Positions 45,491 to 58,621 are shown, counted from the first letter of the stretch. The stretch: 64,000 nt of DNA from Herbaspirillum sp. alder98 (GCF_020179755.1 NZ_JAIUCY010000001.1:620001-684000); one strand, 5' to 3'. Numbers and translations: made by a program. The notes: generated by a model from the sequence alone, not told the origin.

Positions 45491-45914
45491 GTTTTTTTAT
45501 GGCGTAGTGAAACGTTCCGCAAAGAACCCGTCACGCTCGTTATAGGGGGAGCCGTGTTGGGGCATGTGCTGCTCGGAAACCGCGGTCTGGGACAGCCGTC
45601 CCTGAACCGCGAAGAGCCCACGACAGACCCATTTCATCAATGCCAGCACACCCACACGCTAGAACGCTGTGAACCTTGCGCTCCGATTATGTTGGCTTTC
45701 ATGAAATGAATTTGAAACCCATCGCATCTTATTTATGCGAAGAATCCCAGATTTTCAACTTATCATCAAGAACTTACACTCGCAAGTGTAACCAAGTTCT
45801 CAAGACGATAAAAACCCGCCGGCGACCATCTGCATGATCACGGGCGGGCTATTGTTGCAGACTGACAACGACAAAGGCAAGCCCCCTATCGCTTTCGGCC
45901 GTGCAATCCCGGCA
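45491..45914. promoter_or_regulatory. 424-bp gap between fimV and asd
   Basis: No gene is credible here. It holds the asd terminator on its right (45811-45848) and a compact inverted-repeat cluster at 45769-45800: outer arms AGAACTT/AAGTTCT and inner arms TTACACT/AGTGTAA that overlap, so only one pairing can form at a time. The part next to fimV, AT-rich around 45700-45770, is a plausible place for its promoter, but I see no clear boxes. Confidence 0.45.
45811..45848 (-). terminator. Probable terminator of asd
   Basis: On the minus strand CCCGCC pairs with GGCGGG (45843-45848 and 45815-45820) around a 22-base loop and is followed by TTTT. It lies 67 bp past the asd stop. The short stem and long loop make it moderate. 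Confidence 0.55.
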
Positions 45915-47030
45915 TTATTTCAGGTTGCCGAGAATGATACGCAGCATGCGGCGCAGCGGTTCGGCAGCACCCCACAGCAACTGGTCGCCAATCACGAAGG
46001 CCGAAATGTACTCGGGTCCCTGATTGAGCTTGCGCACCCGGCCCACGCCGATTTCCAGGCCACCGGTAATGGCCGCCGGGGTCAGTTCCTTGACGGTGAC
46101 CGGGCGTTCGTTAGGCACCCACTTGACCCACTGGTTACCGCCACGAATGATCGCTTCGATCTCGGCCAGCGGCAGGTCGCGCTTGAGCTTGATGGTCAGC
46201 GCCAGGCTGTGGCAACGCATCGCGCCAATACGCACGCACAGGCCGTCGACCGGAATCACCTTCTCGTTGCCGAGAATCTTGTTGACTTCGGCCTGGCCCT
46301 TCCACTCTTCCTTGGACTGGCCGTTGTCGAGTTGCGCATCGATCCATGGGATCAGGCCACCCGCCAGCGGCGCACCGAAGAACTCGGTCGGCACGTCTTC
46401 GCGGATAGTCTTGGCAACCTTGCGATCGATGTCGAGAATGGCCGACGATGGCGTCGCCAGTTCGTCCGCGACTGCCGCATTGATCACGCCCATGCCCTTC
46501 AACAGTTCGCGCATGTGGTTGGCGCCGCCGCCGGAGGCCGCCTGGTAGGTCATCGAACTGACCCACTCGACCAGGCCTTCCTTGAACAGGCCGCCCACAC
46601 CCATCAGCAGGATGGAATTGGTGCAGTTGCCGCCGATGTAGTTCTTCACGCCACGCGCCAACGCATCATTGATGACGTTGTTGTTGACCGGGTCCAGCAC
46701 GATGACCGCATCGTCCTTCATGCGCAGCGACGAGGCCGCGTCGATCCAGTAACCGTCCCAGCCGGCAGCGCGCAGCTTGGGGAAGATGTCATTGGTGTAG
46801 TCGCCGCCCTGCGCGGTAATGATGATGTCGCATTTTTTCAGCTCTTCAATGCTGTTGGCATCTTTCAGCGTGGTTGCCGTCTTGGCAAACGCCGGTGCTT
46901 TACCGCCCGCATTCGAAGTCGAAAAAAATACTGGTTCAATGTGATCGAAATCACCCTCGTCCTGCATGCGTTGCATCAGGACCGAACCCACCATACCGCG
47001 CCAGCCTACCAAACCAACCAGTTTCATCAT
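45915..47030 (-). CDS. asd: Aspartate-semialdehyde dehydrogenase
   Basis: Reduces aspartyl phosphate to aspartate semialdehyde, the branch point to lysine/DAP (dapA), threonine and methionine. 371 residues, the gram-negative long form. Nucleotide-binding [12 protein letters not shown] at the N-terminus, the nucleophile Cys in [13 protein letters not shown] and the His in [13 protein letters not shown]. Its position leuB-asd-fimV on one strand is conserved. [11 protein letters not shown] could begin at either of the two Met codons at the 5' end. Confidence 0.97.
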   Translation of the reverse strand: MMKLVGLVGWRGMVGSVLMQRMQDEGDFDHIEPVFFSTSNAGGKAPAFAKTATTLKDANSIEELKKCDIIITAQGGDYTNDIFPKLRAAGWDGYWIDAASSLRMKDDAVIVLDPVNNNVINDALARGVKNYIGGNCTNSILLMGVGGLFKEGLVEWVSSMTYQAASGGGANHMRELLKGMGVINAAVADELATPSSAILDIDRKVAKTIREDVPTEFFGAPLAGGLIPWIDAQLDNGQSKEEWKGQAEVNKILGNEKVIPVDGLCVRIGAMRCHSLALTIKLKRDLPLAEIEAIIRGGNQWVKWVPNERPVTVKELTPAAITGGLEIGVGRVRKLNQGPEYISAFVIGDQLLWGAAEPLRRMLRIILGNLK

Positions 47031-47100
47031 CTTTCCCTGTCTAGAACTTCCATGGTTATTACTACACTTAAATCGAACACTCCATTATGCACTAAGACGA

Positions 47101-48168
47101 TTAGAGCGCCTTCACCACGGCGTCGCCCATCTGCTGGGTATTGACCTTGGTGGTGCCTTCTTCATAAATATCGGCGGTGCGCAGGCCTTGCGCAAGGACT
47201 TTCTTGACCGCATTCTCGATGCGGTCGGCCTGCTCGGCGCGGTTCAGCGAGAAGCGCAACATCATGGCTGCCGACAGGATCGTGGCCAGCGGGTTGGCGA
47301 TGCCCTTGCCGGCGATGTCCGGCGCCGAACCGTGCGATGGCTCGTACAGGCCCTTGTTGTTGGCGTCCAGCGAGGCCGAGGGCAACATGCCGATCGAGCC
47401 GGTCAGCATGGCCGCCGCGTCCGAGAGGATGTCGCCGAACATGTTGCCGGTGACGATGACGTCGAAGTTCTTGGGCGCCTTGACCAGTTGCATCGCGGCA
47501 TTGTCGACGTACATGTGCGACAGCTCGACGTCCGGATATTCCTTGGCGACATCGGTGACGACATCTTTCCAGAACTGGAAGGTTTCCAGCACGTTGGCCT
47601 TGTCGACGCTGCACAGGCGACGGCCGCGCTTGGCTGCAGCCTGGAACGCCACGTGCGCAATGCGGCGGATCTCGGGTTCGCTGTAGCGCATCGTGTCGAA
47701 ACCTTCGCGGGCGCCCTTGAAGGGGCCGTCCGGCGCTTCGCGCATGCCGCGCGGCTGGCCGAAATAGATATCGCCATTCAGTTCGCGCACGATCAGGATA
47801 TCCAGGTTGGCCACCAGTTCAGGCTTGAGCGAGGAGGCGCCGGTCAGCTCTGGATAACAGATTGCGGGACGGAAGTTGGCAAACAGTTGCAGGTGCTTGC
47901 GCAAGCCCAAAATGGCTTGCTCCGGACGCAGCGCGCGTTCGAGCTTGTCGTACTTCCAGTCGCCGACTGCGCCGAACAGGATCGCGTCGGCTTCCTTGGC
48001 CAGCTTGAGGGTGCCATCCGGCAGCGGGTGCCCGTGGGCTTCATAGCCGGCGCCACCGACCGGTGCGGTTTCCATTTCGAACTGTTCGCCCAGCGAATTG
48101 AGGACGCGAACCGCCTGATCGACGATTTCCGGACCGATGCCGTCACCCGGCAGAATTGCAATCTTCAT
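47101..48168 (-). CDS. leuB: 3-isopropylmalate dehydrogenase
   Basis: Oxidative decarboxylation step of leucine synthesis. 355 residues. The N-terminus [20 protein letters not shown] and the metal/substrate region [19 protein letters not shown] are diagnostic, and [14 protein letters not shown] and [11 protein letters not shown] bind substrate. Downstream of leuD by 75 bp and upstream of asd by 70 bp. Confidence 0.98.
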   Translation of the reverse strand: MKIAILPGDGIGPEIVDQAVRVLNSLGEQFEMETAPVGGAGYEAHGHPLPDGTLKLAKEADAILFGAVGDWKYDKLERALRPEQAILGLRKHLQLFANFRPAICYPELTGASSLKPELVANLDILIVRELNGDIYFGQPRGMREAPDGPFKGAREGFDTMRYSEPEIRRIAHVAFQAAAKRGRRLCSVDKANVLETFQFWKDVVTDVAKEYPDVELSHMYVDNAAMQLVKAPKNFDVIVTGNMFGDILSDAAAMLTGSIGMLPSASLDANNKGLYEPSHGSAPDIAGKGIANPLATILSAAMMLRFSLNRAEQADRIENAVKKVLAQGLRTADIYEEGTTKVNTQQMGDAVVKAL

Positions 48169-48243
48169 GGCACTCTCTTTTTTGTAAGGGTAATAAAGAC
48201 AAGGGCGGTCATCTGACCGCCCTTTGCTGTGTGTCGACTATCG

Positions 48244-48891
48244 TTAGATAGTGTTACTCAACCAGGGCTGGTCATACAGCCGTTTTTCTTCATAGGCGCG
48301 AATGGTGTCGGCGCGACGTAGCGTCAGGCCGATATCGTCGAAGCCATTCAACAGGCAGTACTTGCGGAATTCGCTGATGTCGAACGGGTACGACTCGCTA
48401 CCGGTGGTGGTGGTCACGACCTGTTTTTCCAGGTCGACGATCAGCCGAAAACCCGGAAAGGCCTTGACCTCGTTGAACAGGTGATCGACCTGCGACTCCG
48501 ACAAGGTGATCGGCAGCAGGCCGTTCTTGTAGCAGTTGTTGAAGAAGATGTCGGCAAAGCTGGGGGCGATCACGGCGCGGAAGCCGAACTGGTCAAGCGC
48601 CCACGGCGCGTGTTCACGCGAGGAGCCGCAACCGAAGTTCTTGCGCGCCAGCAGGATCGAGGCGCCCTGATAGCGCTCTTGATTAAGCACGAAATCGGGA
48701 TTCAGCGGACGCACGGAGTTATCCATGCCAGGCTCGCCGTGATCGAGATAACGCCATTCGTCGAACAGGTTGGGGCCGAAGCCGCTGCGCTTGATCGACT
48801 TGAGGAATTGCTTGGGAATGATCGCGTCGGTATCGACGTTGGCGCGATCCAGCGGCGCGACCAACCCTTCGTGGACATTGAATTTATTCAT
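48244..48891 (-). CDS. leuD: 3-isopropylmalate dehydratase small subunit
   Basis: Forms the swivelling domain of isopropylmalate isomerase together with LeuC. 215 residues. Conserved: [21 protein letters not shown], the [15 protein letters not shown] substrate loop and [18 protein letters not shown]. The start at 48891 gives the family beginning [10 protein letters not shown]; a start six codons upstream is less likely. The entericidin-like gene separates it from leuC. Confidence 0.97.
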   Translation of the reverse strand: MNKFNVHEGLVAPLDRANVDTDAIIPKQFLKSIKRSGFGPNLFDEWRYLDHGEPGMDNSVRPLNPDFVLNQERYQGASILLARKNFGCGSSREHAPWALDQFGFRAVIAPSFADIFFNNCYKNGLLPITLSESQVDHLFNEVKAFPGFRLIVDLEKQVVTTTTGSESYPFDISEFRKYCLLNGFDDIGLTLRRADTIRAYEEKRLYDQPWLSNTI

Positions 48892-48996
48892 GGTGCTGAG
48901 TCGGTGCAAACGGCAGCCTGTGCCGAGCGCTCCTTTCCTTTTTACAGATCAACTGGCGCGGGCGGCAAGGTCATCGACCGGCCGACCGCGGCCTGC

Positions 48997-49128
48997 TTAC
49001 TTCTTGGAAGAATCCTGCATCTTTTCGCCGACGTGCTGCACGTCCTTGCCGAAGCCGTCGACCGTGTTGCAACCAGCCAGTGCGCCGAGTGCAGCCACCA
49101 ACAGAACCAGAGCGGAGATTTTTTTCAT
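48997..49128 (-). CDS. Entericidin-like small lipoprotein
   Basis: A 43-residue lipoprotein too short for most gene callers. Translation begins MKKISALVLLVAALGALAGC, so a signal peptide with lipobox LAGC (Cys20), then NTVDGFGKDVQHVGEKMQDS and a Lys-Lys end. The mature part matches the entericidin A/B pattern (CNTxxGxGKDVxxxGEKI). In E. coli entericidins form a bacteriolytic toxin-antidote pair; single copies in Burkholderiales have no proven role. It lies between leuC and leuD in their transcript direction, 21 bp after leuC, and is probably cotranscribed with them. Confidence 0.85.
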   Translation of the reverse strand: MKKISALVLLVAALGALAGCNTVDGFGKDVQHVGEKMQDSSKK

Positions 49129-49149
49129 GATGTGATCTCGAGTTGACAG

Positions 49150-50550
49150 TTAAAGGGAACGGATATCGACGAAATGGCCCGCAATGCCGGCCGCAGCAGC
49201 CATCGCCGGGCTGACCAGGTGCGTACGGCCACCGGCGCCCTGACGGCCTTCGAAATTACGATTGGAGGTGGAGGCGCAACGCTCGCCCGGCTCCAGCCGG
49301 TCGGCATTCATGGCCAGGCACATCGAGCAGCCCGGTTCGCGCCACTCGAAACCGGCATCGCGGAAAATGCGATCCAGGCCTTCGCGCTCGGCTTGTTCCT
49401 TGACCAGCCCGGAACCCGGCACCACCATCGCCAGCTTGACGTTGGAGGCGCGGAAGCGTCCGCGCACCACCGCCGCCGCTTCGCGCAGGTCTTCGATGCG
49501 CGAGTTGGTGCAGGAACCGATGAACACCTTGTCGATCCGGATATCCTCGATCGGCGTGTTGGGCTTCAGGGCCATGTAGGCCAGCGCCTTTTCCATGCCG
49601 TCGCGCTTGGTCGGGTCTTTCTCTTTGTCCGGGTCCGGCACGCGGGCATCGATCGACACCACCATCTCGGGCGAGGTACCCCAGGTCACCTGCGGCTTGA
49701 TCTCGGCCGCATTGAGCGTGACCACCAGGTCGAACTTCGCGCCCGGGTCCGAATGCAGGGTGCGCCAGTAGCTCACCGCGCGTTCCCAGTGCGGGCCGGC
49801 AGGTGAATACGGACGACCCTTCAGGTAATTGAGGGTGACATCATCGAAGGCCACCATGCCGGCGCGAGCGCCCGCTTCGATCGCCATGTTGCAGACCGTC
49901 ATGCGGCCTTCCATCGACAGCGAACGGATGGTCGAGCCGGCGAATTCGATGGCATAGCCAGTGCCGCCGGCAGTACCGATCTTGCCGATGATGGCCAGCA
50001 CGATGTCCTTGGCGGTGACGCCGGCCGGCAGCGCGCCGTCGACTTGCACCAGCAACGATTTGGACTTGCGCGCCAGCAGGGTCTGGGTGGCCAGCACGTG
50101 CTCCACTTCGGAGGTGCCGATGCCATGCGCCAGTGCCGCAAAGGCGCCGTGGGTCGAGGTGTGCGAGTCGCCGCAGACGACCGTCATGCCCGGCAGGGTC
50201 GCGCCCTGCTCGGGTCCGATCACGTGCACGATGCCCTGACGCTTGTCGTTCATGCCGAAATAGGTCAGGCCATAGGTCTTGGCGTTCTCGTCGAGCGTCT
50301 CGACCTGCAGTCGCGAGATCGGGTCGACGATGCCCTGGGCACGGTCGGTGGTGGGTACATTGTGATCCGCCACGACAAGGTTGGCCGAATTACGCCAAGG
50401 TTGACGTCCGGCTAGCTTGAGGCCTTCGAAGGCTTGCGGGCTGGTCACTTCGTGGAGCAGGTGGCGGTCGATATACAGGATGGCGGTACCGTCATCTTCT
50501 GTATGTACGACGTGCGACTCCCAGAGTTTGTCGTAAAGCGTCTTGAGCAT
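49150..50550 (-). CDS. leuC: 3-isopropylmalate dehydratase large subunit
   Basis: Aconitase-type [4Fe-4S] enzyme that isomerises isopropylmalate with LeuD. 466 residues. Cluster ligands are the Cys in [14 protein letters not shown] and the pair in [29 protein letters not shown] and [11 protein letters not shown] are further signatures. The start at 50550 ([15 protein letters not shown]) is the standard one; nine more codons upstream are open but unlike the family. First gene of the leuC-entericidin-leuD-leuB-asd run. Confidence 0.98.
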   Translation of the reverse strand: MLKTLYDKLWESHVVHTEDDGTAILYIDRHLLHEVTSPQAFEGLKLAGRQPWRNSANLVVADHNVPTTDRAQGIVDPISRLQVETLDENAKTYGLTYFGMNDKRQGIVHVIGPEQGATLPGMTVVCGDSHTSTHGAFAALAHGIGTSEVEHVLATQTLLARKSKSLLVQVDGALPAGVTAKDIVLAIIGKIGTAGGTGYAIEFAGSTIRSLSMEGRMTVCNMAIEAGARAGMVAFDDVTLNYLKGRPYSPAGPHWERAVSYWRTLHSDPGAKFDLVVTLNAAEIKPQVTWGTSPEMVVSIDARVPDPDKEKDPTKRDGMEKALAYMALKPNTPIEDIRIDKVFIGSCTNSRIEDLREAAAVVRGRFRASNVKLAMVVPGSGLVKEQAEREGLDRIFRDAGFEWREPGCSMCLAMNADRLEPGERCASTSNRNFEGRQGAGGRTHLVSPAMAAAAGIAGHFVDIRSL

Positions 50551-50740
50551 GATGCAAAGTCGTGCAGGAAAGGGCACTTGTCGTTGAAAACAGCATTTGA
50601 TTATGCCATAAAGCGCCTTGCCTCACCCTCCCGAGAACATTTTTCGATGTGCGGCCACAACAGTCAATAATGCTGCAAATTATCGTTATCGACGCACATC
50701 CATCTGTTACAACCAAAAAATCGGCATTTTACGACGCAGC

Positions 50741-51565
50741 TCAGCGGGTCTTGCGGGTCTGCTGGTACAAGGGGTCTACCCGCTGCGCGTAGACGGTGAG
50801 GTCGGCGATGCGGTCCGCGCTCGACGGGTGGGTCGACATGAACTTCATCGGCTCCTCGCCACCCAGCTTGGCCATCTTCTGCCACAGGCTGACAGCGGCC
50901 TGGGGATTGTAGCCGGCGCGGGCCGCCAGTTCGACGCCGATGCGATCGGCCTCGGTCTCGTTGCTGCGGGAGTTGGGCAAGCCCAGCAGCCCCATATAGG
51001 CATACTGCGCACTCTGCTGCCCCAGGTCGCCGATGCCCAGCAGCGCGGCGCCGATCGAAATGGCCGAGCCTGCCACCGCCTGCTGCGAGGCCCGTTCGCG
51101 CGCATGCTCGCGCAGGGCGTGGGCGATCTCATGGCCCATCACGGCGGCCAGTTCGTCGTCGGTGATGGACAACTTGTCGATCAGGCCGGTATAGACGGCG
51201 ATCTTGCCGCCGGGCATGCACCAGGCATTGGGCTCGTCGGAACTCAGTACATTGATTTCCCATTGCCACTTCAGCGCATCCGGGCGGAACACGCCGGTTT
51301 GCGGAATCAGGCGATTGGCGATATTACGCACCCGCTGGGTCTGCGCCGCATTGCGATTGAGCAGGTTCTTTTTCTTGGCTTCGGCCAGCACCTGCGCGTA
51401 TTCCTTGCTGGCGGCGGCATCGATTTCCTGCGACGACACCAGCATCTGCTGCCGGCGATCGACGCCCACCGCACCACCCTGCGTGGTTTGCACGCTCTCG
51501 CACGCCACCACGCCCAGCAGGGCGACCGACAGGATACTGCTCTTGATGATTGGTTTGATCGGCAT
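50741..51565 (-). CDS. M48-family metalloprotease lipoprotein (LoiP-like)
   Basis: 274 residues. A lipoprotein signal ends LLGVVAC (Cys21), followed by a zinc-protease domain with VMGHEIAHALREHARE and the downstream Glu in SNETEADRIGVELA. MKFMSTHPSSADRI closes the domain as in LoiP/BepA relatives. It should be anchored in the periplasmic face of the outer membrane and act in envelope quality control. The start at 51565 is supported by the strong ribosome site GAGGAGGG; an upstream start would bury the signal peptide. Confidence 0.92.
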   Translation of the reverse strand: MPIKPIIKSSILSVALLGVVACESVQTTQGGAVGVDRRQQMLVSSQEIDAAASKEYAQVLAEAKKKNLLNRNAAQTQRVRNIANRLIPQTGVFRPDALKWQWEINVLSSDEPNAWCMPGGKIAVYTGLIDKLSITDDELAAVMGHEIAHALREHARERASQQAVAGSAISIGAALLGIGDLGQQSAQYAYMGLLGLPNSRSNETEADRIGVELAARAGYNPQAAVSLWQKMAKLGGEEPMKFMSTHPSSADRIADLTVYAQRVDPLYQQTRKTR

Positions 51566-51659
51566 TGCGCCACCCTCCTCGTTGGTTTTCGAATAATGCG
51601 ACGGCGCCTCTTCCGTCACTGAGCGAGTTTTTCGACCAGCCGAGCAAGCGGATGGTTCG

Positions 51660-51700
51660 CAAAAAAACAAAGGCCGGTCATCGCGTGACGATGGCCGGCC
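51660..51700 (-). terminator. Terminator of aroC
   Basis: A 12-bp hairpin GGCCGGTCATCG/CGATGGCCGGCC (51672-51683 with 51689-51700, one G-T pair) followed on the minus strand by TTTGTTTTTTT. It lies 52 bp after the aroC stop. Confidence 0.88.
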
Positions 51701-51751
51701 AGGCTGCGCTTCACGACAACGGCAAGGCCGTGATCATGAACAGGTTCGCAT

Positions 51752-52840
51752 TCAGCGCAACTGCGGGGTCTCGACCCGCACGTCGGCACATTGCGCCCGG
51801 TGGCGCAACGCGTGATCCATCAATACCAGCGCCAGCATGGCTTCGGCGATTGGCGTGGCGCGGATGCCGACACAGGGATCGTGACGACCGTGGGTCTCGA
51901 CCTCGATGGCCTGGCCGCTCTTGTCGATCGAAGGGCGTGGCGTGCGGATGCTGGAGGTCGGCTTGATGGCGATCGAAGCCGTGATGTCCTGGCCGGTCGA
52001 AATGCCGCCCAGCACGCCGCCGGCGTTATTGCCCACGAAGCCGCCTGGCGTCAGGGCATCGCCATGCTCGGAGCCCTTCTGCGCGACCGAGGCGAAGCCG
52101 GCGCCGATCTCGACCCCCTTGACCGCGTTGATGCCCATGAGCGCATAGGCGATATCGGCGTCGAGCTTGTCGAACAGCGGCTCACCCAGCCCGACCGGCA
52201 CATTGCGCGCCACCACGTCGATGCGGGCGCCGCACGAGTCGCCGTCGCGGCGCAGCGCATCCATGTAATCCTCGAGCTGGCCGATGATGCTGGCGTTGGC
52301 GGCAAAGAAGGGGTTGTGCGGCACGTGGTCCCACGATTCGAACGGGATCGCGATCTCGCCCAGCTGGCTCATGCAGCCGCCGAAGGTCGTGCCGTATTGC
52401 TCCAGCAGCCACTTCTTGGCAATGGCTGCCGCCGCCACCGGCGGCGCGGTCAGGCGCGCCGACGAACGTCCGCCGCCGCGCGGGTCGCGAATGCCGTACT
52501 TCTGCCAGTAGGTGTAGTCGGCATGGCCCGGGCGAAAGGTATCGAGGATATTGCCGTAGTCCTTGCTGCGCTGGTCCTGGTTGCGAATGAGCAGCATGAT
52601 CGGGGTGCCGGTGGTGCGACCTTCATAGACACCCGACACGATCTCGACCGTGTCGGGTTCCTGGCGCTGGGTCACATGACGCGATGTGCCGGGGCGGCGG
52701 CGATCCAGTTCGGGCTGGATGTCGTCGACCGACAGCGCCAGTCCCGGTGGGCAGCCGTCGACCACGCAGCCGATGGCCGGGCCGTGGGATTCGCCAAAAG
52801 TGGTAACCGTGAAAAGCGTGCCAAGGGTATTGCCGGACAT
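51752..52840 (-). CDS. aroC: Chorismate synthase
   Basis: Last step of the shikimate pathway: EPSP to chorismate with reduced FMN. 362 residues. The N-terminus [20 protein letters not shown], central [20 protein letters not shown] and later [15 protein letters not shown] are family signatures. Chorismate feeds the tryptophan enzymes encoded elsewhere in this window. The transporter gene lies downstream on the same strand's upstream side, separated by 75 bp; no obvious coupling. Confidence 0.97.
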   Translation of the reverse strand: MSGNTLGTLFTVTTFGESHGPAIGCVVDGCPPGLALSVDDIQPELDRRRPGTSRHVTQRQEPDTVEIVSGVYEGRTTGTPIMLLIRNQDQRSKDYGNILDTFRPGHADYTYWQKYGIRDPRGGGRSSARLTAPPVAAAAIAKKWLLEQYGTTFGGCMSQLGEIAIPFESWDHVPHNPFFAANASIIGQLEDYMDALRRDGDSCGARIDVVARNVPVGLGEPLFDKLDADIAYALMGINAVKGVEIGAGFASVAQKGSEHGDALTPGGFVGNNAGGVLGGISTGQDITASIAIKPTSSIRTPRPSIDKSGQAIEVETHGRHDPCVGIRATPIAEAMLALVLMDHALRHRAQCADVRVETPQLR

Positions 52841-52915
52841 GATGGTTTCGCGCAGAAAGACGTGGAAGACCGGGATTTTACCAGTCCCACGTCCTCCCGA
52901 GAACCTCGGCGCCCA

Positions 52916-54805
52916 TCACTTCCAGTCGCCGCGCAGGGCAGCGACCTTTTCCTGCAGCAAGGCCGGGGTCACCTGCTCGGCGGCGATCGGCTCGCCCACC
53001 ACCAGTTCCAGCCGCGAAAACATCCCGCGCTTGAAGCGCCGCGCAAACGGATTGGTCGGGTCGCGCGACAGCAGGCTGCCCCACAAGCCGCGCAACGCCA
53101 TCGGCAATACCGGCACCGGGCTGCGCTCGATGATCTTCTGGATGCCGCCCCGGAAAGCGCTCAGCTCGCCGTCGCGGGTCAGCCGCCCCTCGGGGAAGAT
53201 GCACACCAGTTCGCCTTCATGCAAGGCCTGGGCGATATCGACGAAGGCCTTCTCGGTCAGCCACGGGTCTTCCTTGACCGGCGCGATGGGGATCGCCCGC
53301 GCCGTACGAAACACCCACGACAGCAGTGGAATGCGGAAGATACGATGATCCATCACGAAGCGGATCGGCCGCGGGCTGGCGGCCATGATGACGATGGCGT
53401 CGACATAACTGACGTGATTGCACACCAGCACGCCGGCGCCGTGAGCGGTAATCGCCTGGCCATTGGTGATGCGCACCCGGTAGAACGTGTGGATCATCAG
53501 CCAGGCCAGAAAGCGCATCAGGAACTCGGGCACCAGCGAGAAGATGTACAGCGCCACCAGGGCATTGAGGATTGCCGTGACCAGGAATATCTGCGGAATC
53601 GTCAGGCCCGCCTTGAGCAGCACCATCGCCACCAGCGCCGCGCCGACCATGAACAACGCGTTCATGATGTTCATGCCGGCGATCGTGCGCGAGACGTGCG
53701 CCGGGTCGCAGCGGGTCTGGATCAGCGCAAACAAGGGCACGATGTAGAGCCCGCCGAAGACCCCGATGCCCAGGCAATCGAACAGGATGCGCCAGCTGCC
53801 GCCCTGCCCCAGGAAACCGGCAATGTCGACCGCCGCCGCCGGCGCCACGTATGCCTGGCTGGCCAGGAACAATTCGAGCCCGAACACCGACAGTCCGATG
53901 GCGCCAAACGGCACCAGCCCGATCTCGACCTTGTTGCCCGAGAGCCGTTCGCACAGCAGCGAGCCGGCGCCGATACCAACCGAGAACACCGCCAGCAGCA
54001 GCACGAATACGCCATGGTCGCCGTGCAGATAATTCTTGGCGTAGAGCGGAAACTGCGCCAGCACGATGGCGCCATAGAACCAGAACCAGGAGTTACCCAG
54101 CAGCGACAGGAAGACCGGCCGGTTGCGCCGCGAAAAGCCGAGATTGCGCACCGTCTCCGAAAACGGATTCCAGTTGACCTTGAGTTCGGGCGCCGGCGGC
54201 GGCGAATGCGGAATGCGCAGGCTGGCCAGCCAGCCCAGCACCGCCAGGCCCAGCGTGGTCCCGGCCACCAGCGGCAAGCCCCAGGGCTTGTGCACCACCA
54301 GCACGGCGCCGATGATCTCGCCCAGCAGGATGCCGACGAAGGTGCCCATCTCGACCACGCCGTTGCCGCCCACCAGTTCCTCCCGCTTGAGATGCTGCGG
54401 CAGATAGGCGTACTTGACCGGTCCGAACAGCGTCGAGTGGAGCCCCATGCCGACCACGGCGGCGACCAGCAGCCACAGGTGATGCGTCATCCAGCCGAAC
54501 GCGGCCACGCCCATGATGGCGATCTCGATCAACTTGACGAAGCGCGCCACCCGGCCCTTTTCCAGCTTGTCGGCAAGCTGGCCGGCGGTAGCCGAGAACA
54601 GGAAGAACGGCAGGATGAACAAACCCGGGATGAGGTTGTTGAGCAGCGCCGTGTCCATCGTGGTCCACGACAGCGCGTCATAGGTGAGGATCGTCAGCAG
54701 TGCGGTCTTGAAGACATTGTCATTGAGCGCCCCGAGAAACTGGGTCCAGAAGAATGGCGCAAATCGCCGCTGGGAAAAAAGCGAAAACTGGTTGTTCTTT
54801 TGCAT
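52916..54805 (-). CDS. Fused MFS transporter / 1-acylglycerol-phosphate-type acyltransferase
   Basis: 629 residues in two parts. Residues about 1-400 form an MFS transporter resembling the lysophospholipid flippase LplT (RRFAPFFWTQFLGALNDNVF is its usual start). Residues about 430-620 form a PlsC-type acyltransferase with NHVSYVDA (His-x4-Asp) and IFPEGRLTRDGEL. Together they could flip lysophospholipid inward and re-acylate it. In E. coli LplT and the acyltransferase/acyl-ACP synthetase Aas are separate; no acyl-ACP synthetase domain follows here. Inner membrane. The lipid-repair role is inferred from the domain pair. Confidence 0.9.
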   Translation of the reverse strand: MQKNNQFSLFSQRRFAPFFWTQFLGALNDNVFKTALLTILTYDALSWTTMDTALLNNLIPGLFILPFFLFSATAGQLADKLEKGRVARFVKLIEIAIMGVAAFGWMTHHLWLLVAAVVGMGLHSTLFGPVKYAYLPQHLKREELVGGNGVVEMGTFVGILLGEIIGAVLVVHKPWGLPLVAGTTLGLAVLGWLASLRIPHSPPPAPELKVNWNPFSETVRNLGFSRRNRPVFLSLLGNSWFWFYGAIVLAQFPLYAKNYLHGDHGVFVLLLAVFSVGIGAGSLLCERLSGNKVEIGLVPFGAIGLSVFGLELFLASQAYVAPAAAVDIAGFLGQGGSWRILFDCLGIGVFGGLYIVPLFALIQTRCDPAHVSRTIAGMNIMNALFMVGAALVAMVLLKAGLTIPQIFLVTAILNALVALYIFSLVPEFLMRFLAWLMIHTFYRVRITNGQAITAHGAGVLVCNHVSYVDAIVIMAASPRPIRFVMDHRIFRIPLLSWVFRTARAIPIAPVKEDPWLTEKAFVDIAQALHEGELVCIFPEGRLTRDGELSAFRGGIQKIIERSPVPVLPMALRGLWGSLLSRDPTNPFARRFKRGMFSRLELVVGEPIAAEQVTPALLQEKVAALRGDWK

Positions 54806-54840
54806 GGCGCTTCGGATTGGAAATCTAATTTGACGGGCAA

Positions 54841-54869
54841 TAAAAAGCCGTTCCCAACGGGAACGGCTT
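54841..54869 (-). terminator. Terminator of the CBS-domain gene
   Basis: Stem AAGCCGTTCCC/GGGAACGGCTT (54845-54855 with 54859-54869, loop AAC) followed on the minus strand by TTTATT. It lies 32 bp past the CBS gene stop. Confidence 0.85.
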
Positions 54870-54900
54870 GATCATGGATGGAAGTCCGCTCAGGGTTTGC

Positions 54901-55353
54901 TCAGGTATTGTTTTCTTCTTCGGCCGGCCAGTCGCGGATATACGCCTTGAGCATCTTGTTCTCGAAGCCCTGCGCATCCAGCACCGCCTTGGCCACGTCG
55001 TAGAACGACATCACGCCCAGGACCGTCTTGGCTTCCATCACCGGCACATAGCGCGCGTGCTGCTCGAGCATCAGGCGGCGCACTTCGTTGAGATCGGTGT
55101 CGGGCGTGACCGTGATCGGCGCATCGTTCATATGACGGCGCACGGTCGCGCCACCCAGCGCGCCGCTGTTCTTGTGCAACGCCAGCAGCACCTCGCGGAA
55201 GGTCAGCATGCCGACCAGGTCGCCGTATTCCATGACCACCAGCGAACCGATGTCTTTCTCTGCCATGGCGGCCACCGCCTCCTGGATCGGGGTCTCAGGC
55301 GTGACCGTGAAGAGGATGTTGCCTTTGACCTTGAGGATTTCAGAGACTTTCAT
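54901..55353 (-). CDS. Tandem CBS-domain protein
   Basis: 150 residues made of two CBS modules: IQEAVAAMAEKDIGSLVVME then GDLVGMLTFREVLLAL, and LNEVRRLMLEQHARYVPVME then TVLGVMSFYDVAKAVLD. Such stand-alone Bateman modules bind adenine nucleotides (AMP, ATP, NAD or similar) and regulate partners; no catalytic domain is present. Cytoplasmic. It has its own terminator and a divergent neighbour 200 bp away. The partner is unknown. Confidence 0.9.
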   Translation of the reverse strand: MKVSEILKVKGNILFTVTPETPIQEAVAAMAEKDIGSLVVMEYGDLVGMLTFREVLLALHKNSGALGGATVRRHMNDAPITVTPDTDLNEVRRLMLEQHARYVPVMEAKTVLGVMSFYDVAKAVLDAQGFENKMLKAYIRDWPAEEENNT

Positions 55354-55555
55354 GATGTCATCCTAAATGTGATGGTGCTGTTTTGACTGTAGCCAGGGGC
55401 GGTCGCTTGGTCCAACCAGGGAGCCTGACCGCGCACTTGCCCCTTAAAGCAGCATGGTAGTAGCAATGGCGAGGTTTGAGCAACCGCCTGGCGATTTTAT
55501 TGATTATCGGCCACCGTGTACTAAGCTGTCACTATCGCCCTCACCGGAGATGATC

Positions 55556-55867
55556 GTGTCCAGCACCGTTGAACAGCGTGAGTTTGCCGGCTTCACCGAA
55601 TTCTATCCGGCTTACCTGAGCGAACACTCGCATCGCGTCAATCGCCAGCTGCATTTCCTGGGGTCGACGCTGGCCCTGCTGAGCCTGTTGTTGCTGGCCG
55701 TGACCCATCAGTGGTGGTGGTTGCCGGTGGCGCTGGCCTGCGGTTACGGCTTTGCCTGGATCGGCCATTTCGCGGTCGAGAAGAACCAGCCCACCACCTT
55801 CCGTCATCCGCTCTGGTCGTTCGCCGGCGACTGGGTCATGTATTGGCAGATGCTAACGGGCCAATTG

Positions 55868-55876
<9 letters not shown>
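55556..55876 (+). CDS. DUF962/Mpo1-like membrane protein
   Basis: About 106 residues. The pattern FTEFYPAYLSEHSHRVNRQLHFLG, two hydrophobic segments (LLSLLLLAV and WLPVALACGYGFAWIGHF), then HFAVEKNQPTTFRHPLWS match DUF962, related to yeast Mpo1, an Fe-dependent 2-hydroxy fatty acid dioxygenase; its conserved His residues are all here. The GTG at 55556 is preferred since GGAG stands six bases before it; an ATG at 55550 abuts that site. Longer upstream starts are without family sequence. Its 3' end overlaps the convergent membrane-protein gene by nine bases. Confidence 0.8.
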
Positions 55877-58606
<2,730 letters not shown>

Positions 58607-58621
58607 ACGGCTCGGTGCGTC

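Noticed and set aside
43139..45709. Plus-strand open frame of over 850 codons opposite fimV
   Set aside because: It is antisense to a clearly recognised gene, rich in Arg/Gly/Cys, has no domain, and arises from the GC-rich, repetitive fimV sequence.
51791..54871. Plus-strand open frame of about 1000 codons opposite aroC and the transporter-acyltransferase
   Set aside because: Shadow frame of two real genes; the composition is dominated by Arg, His, Gln and Asp without any hydrophobic core pattern.
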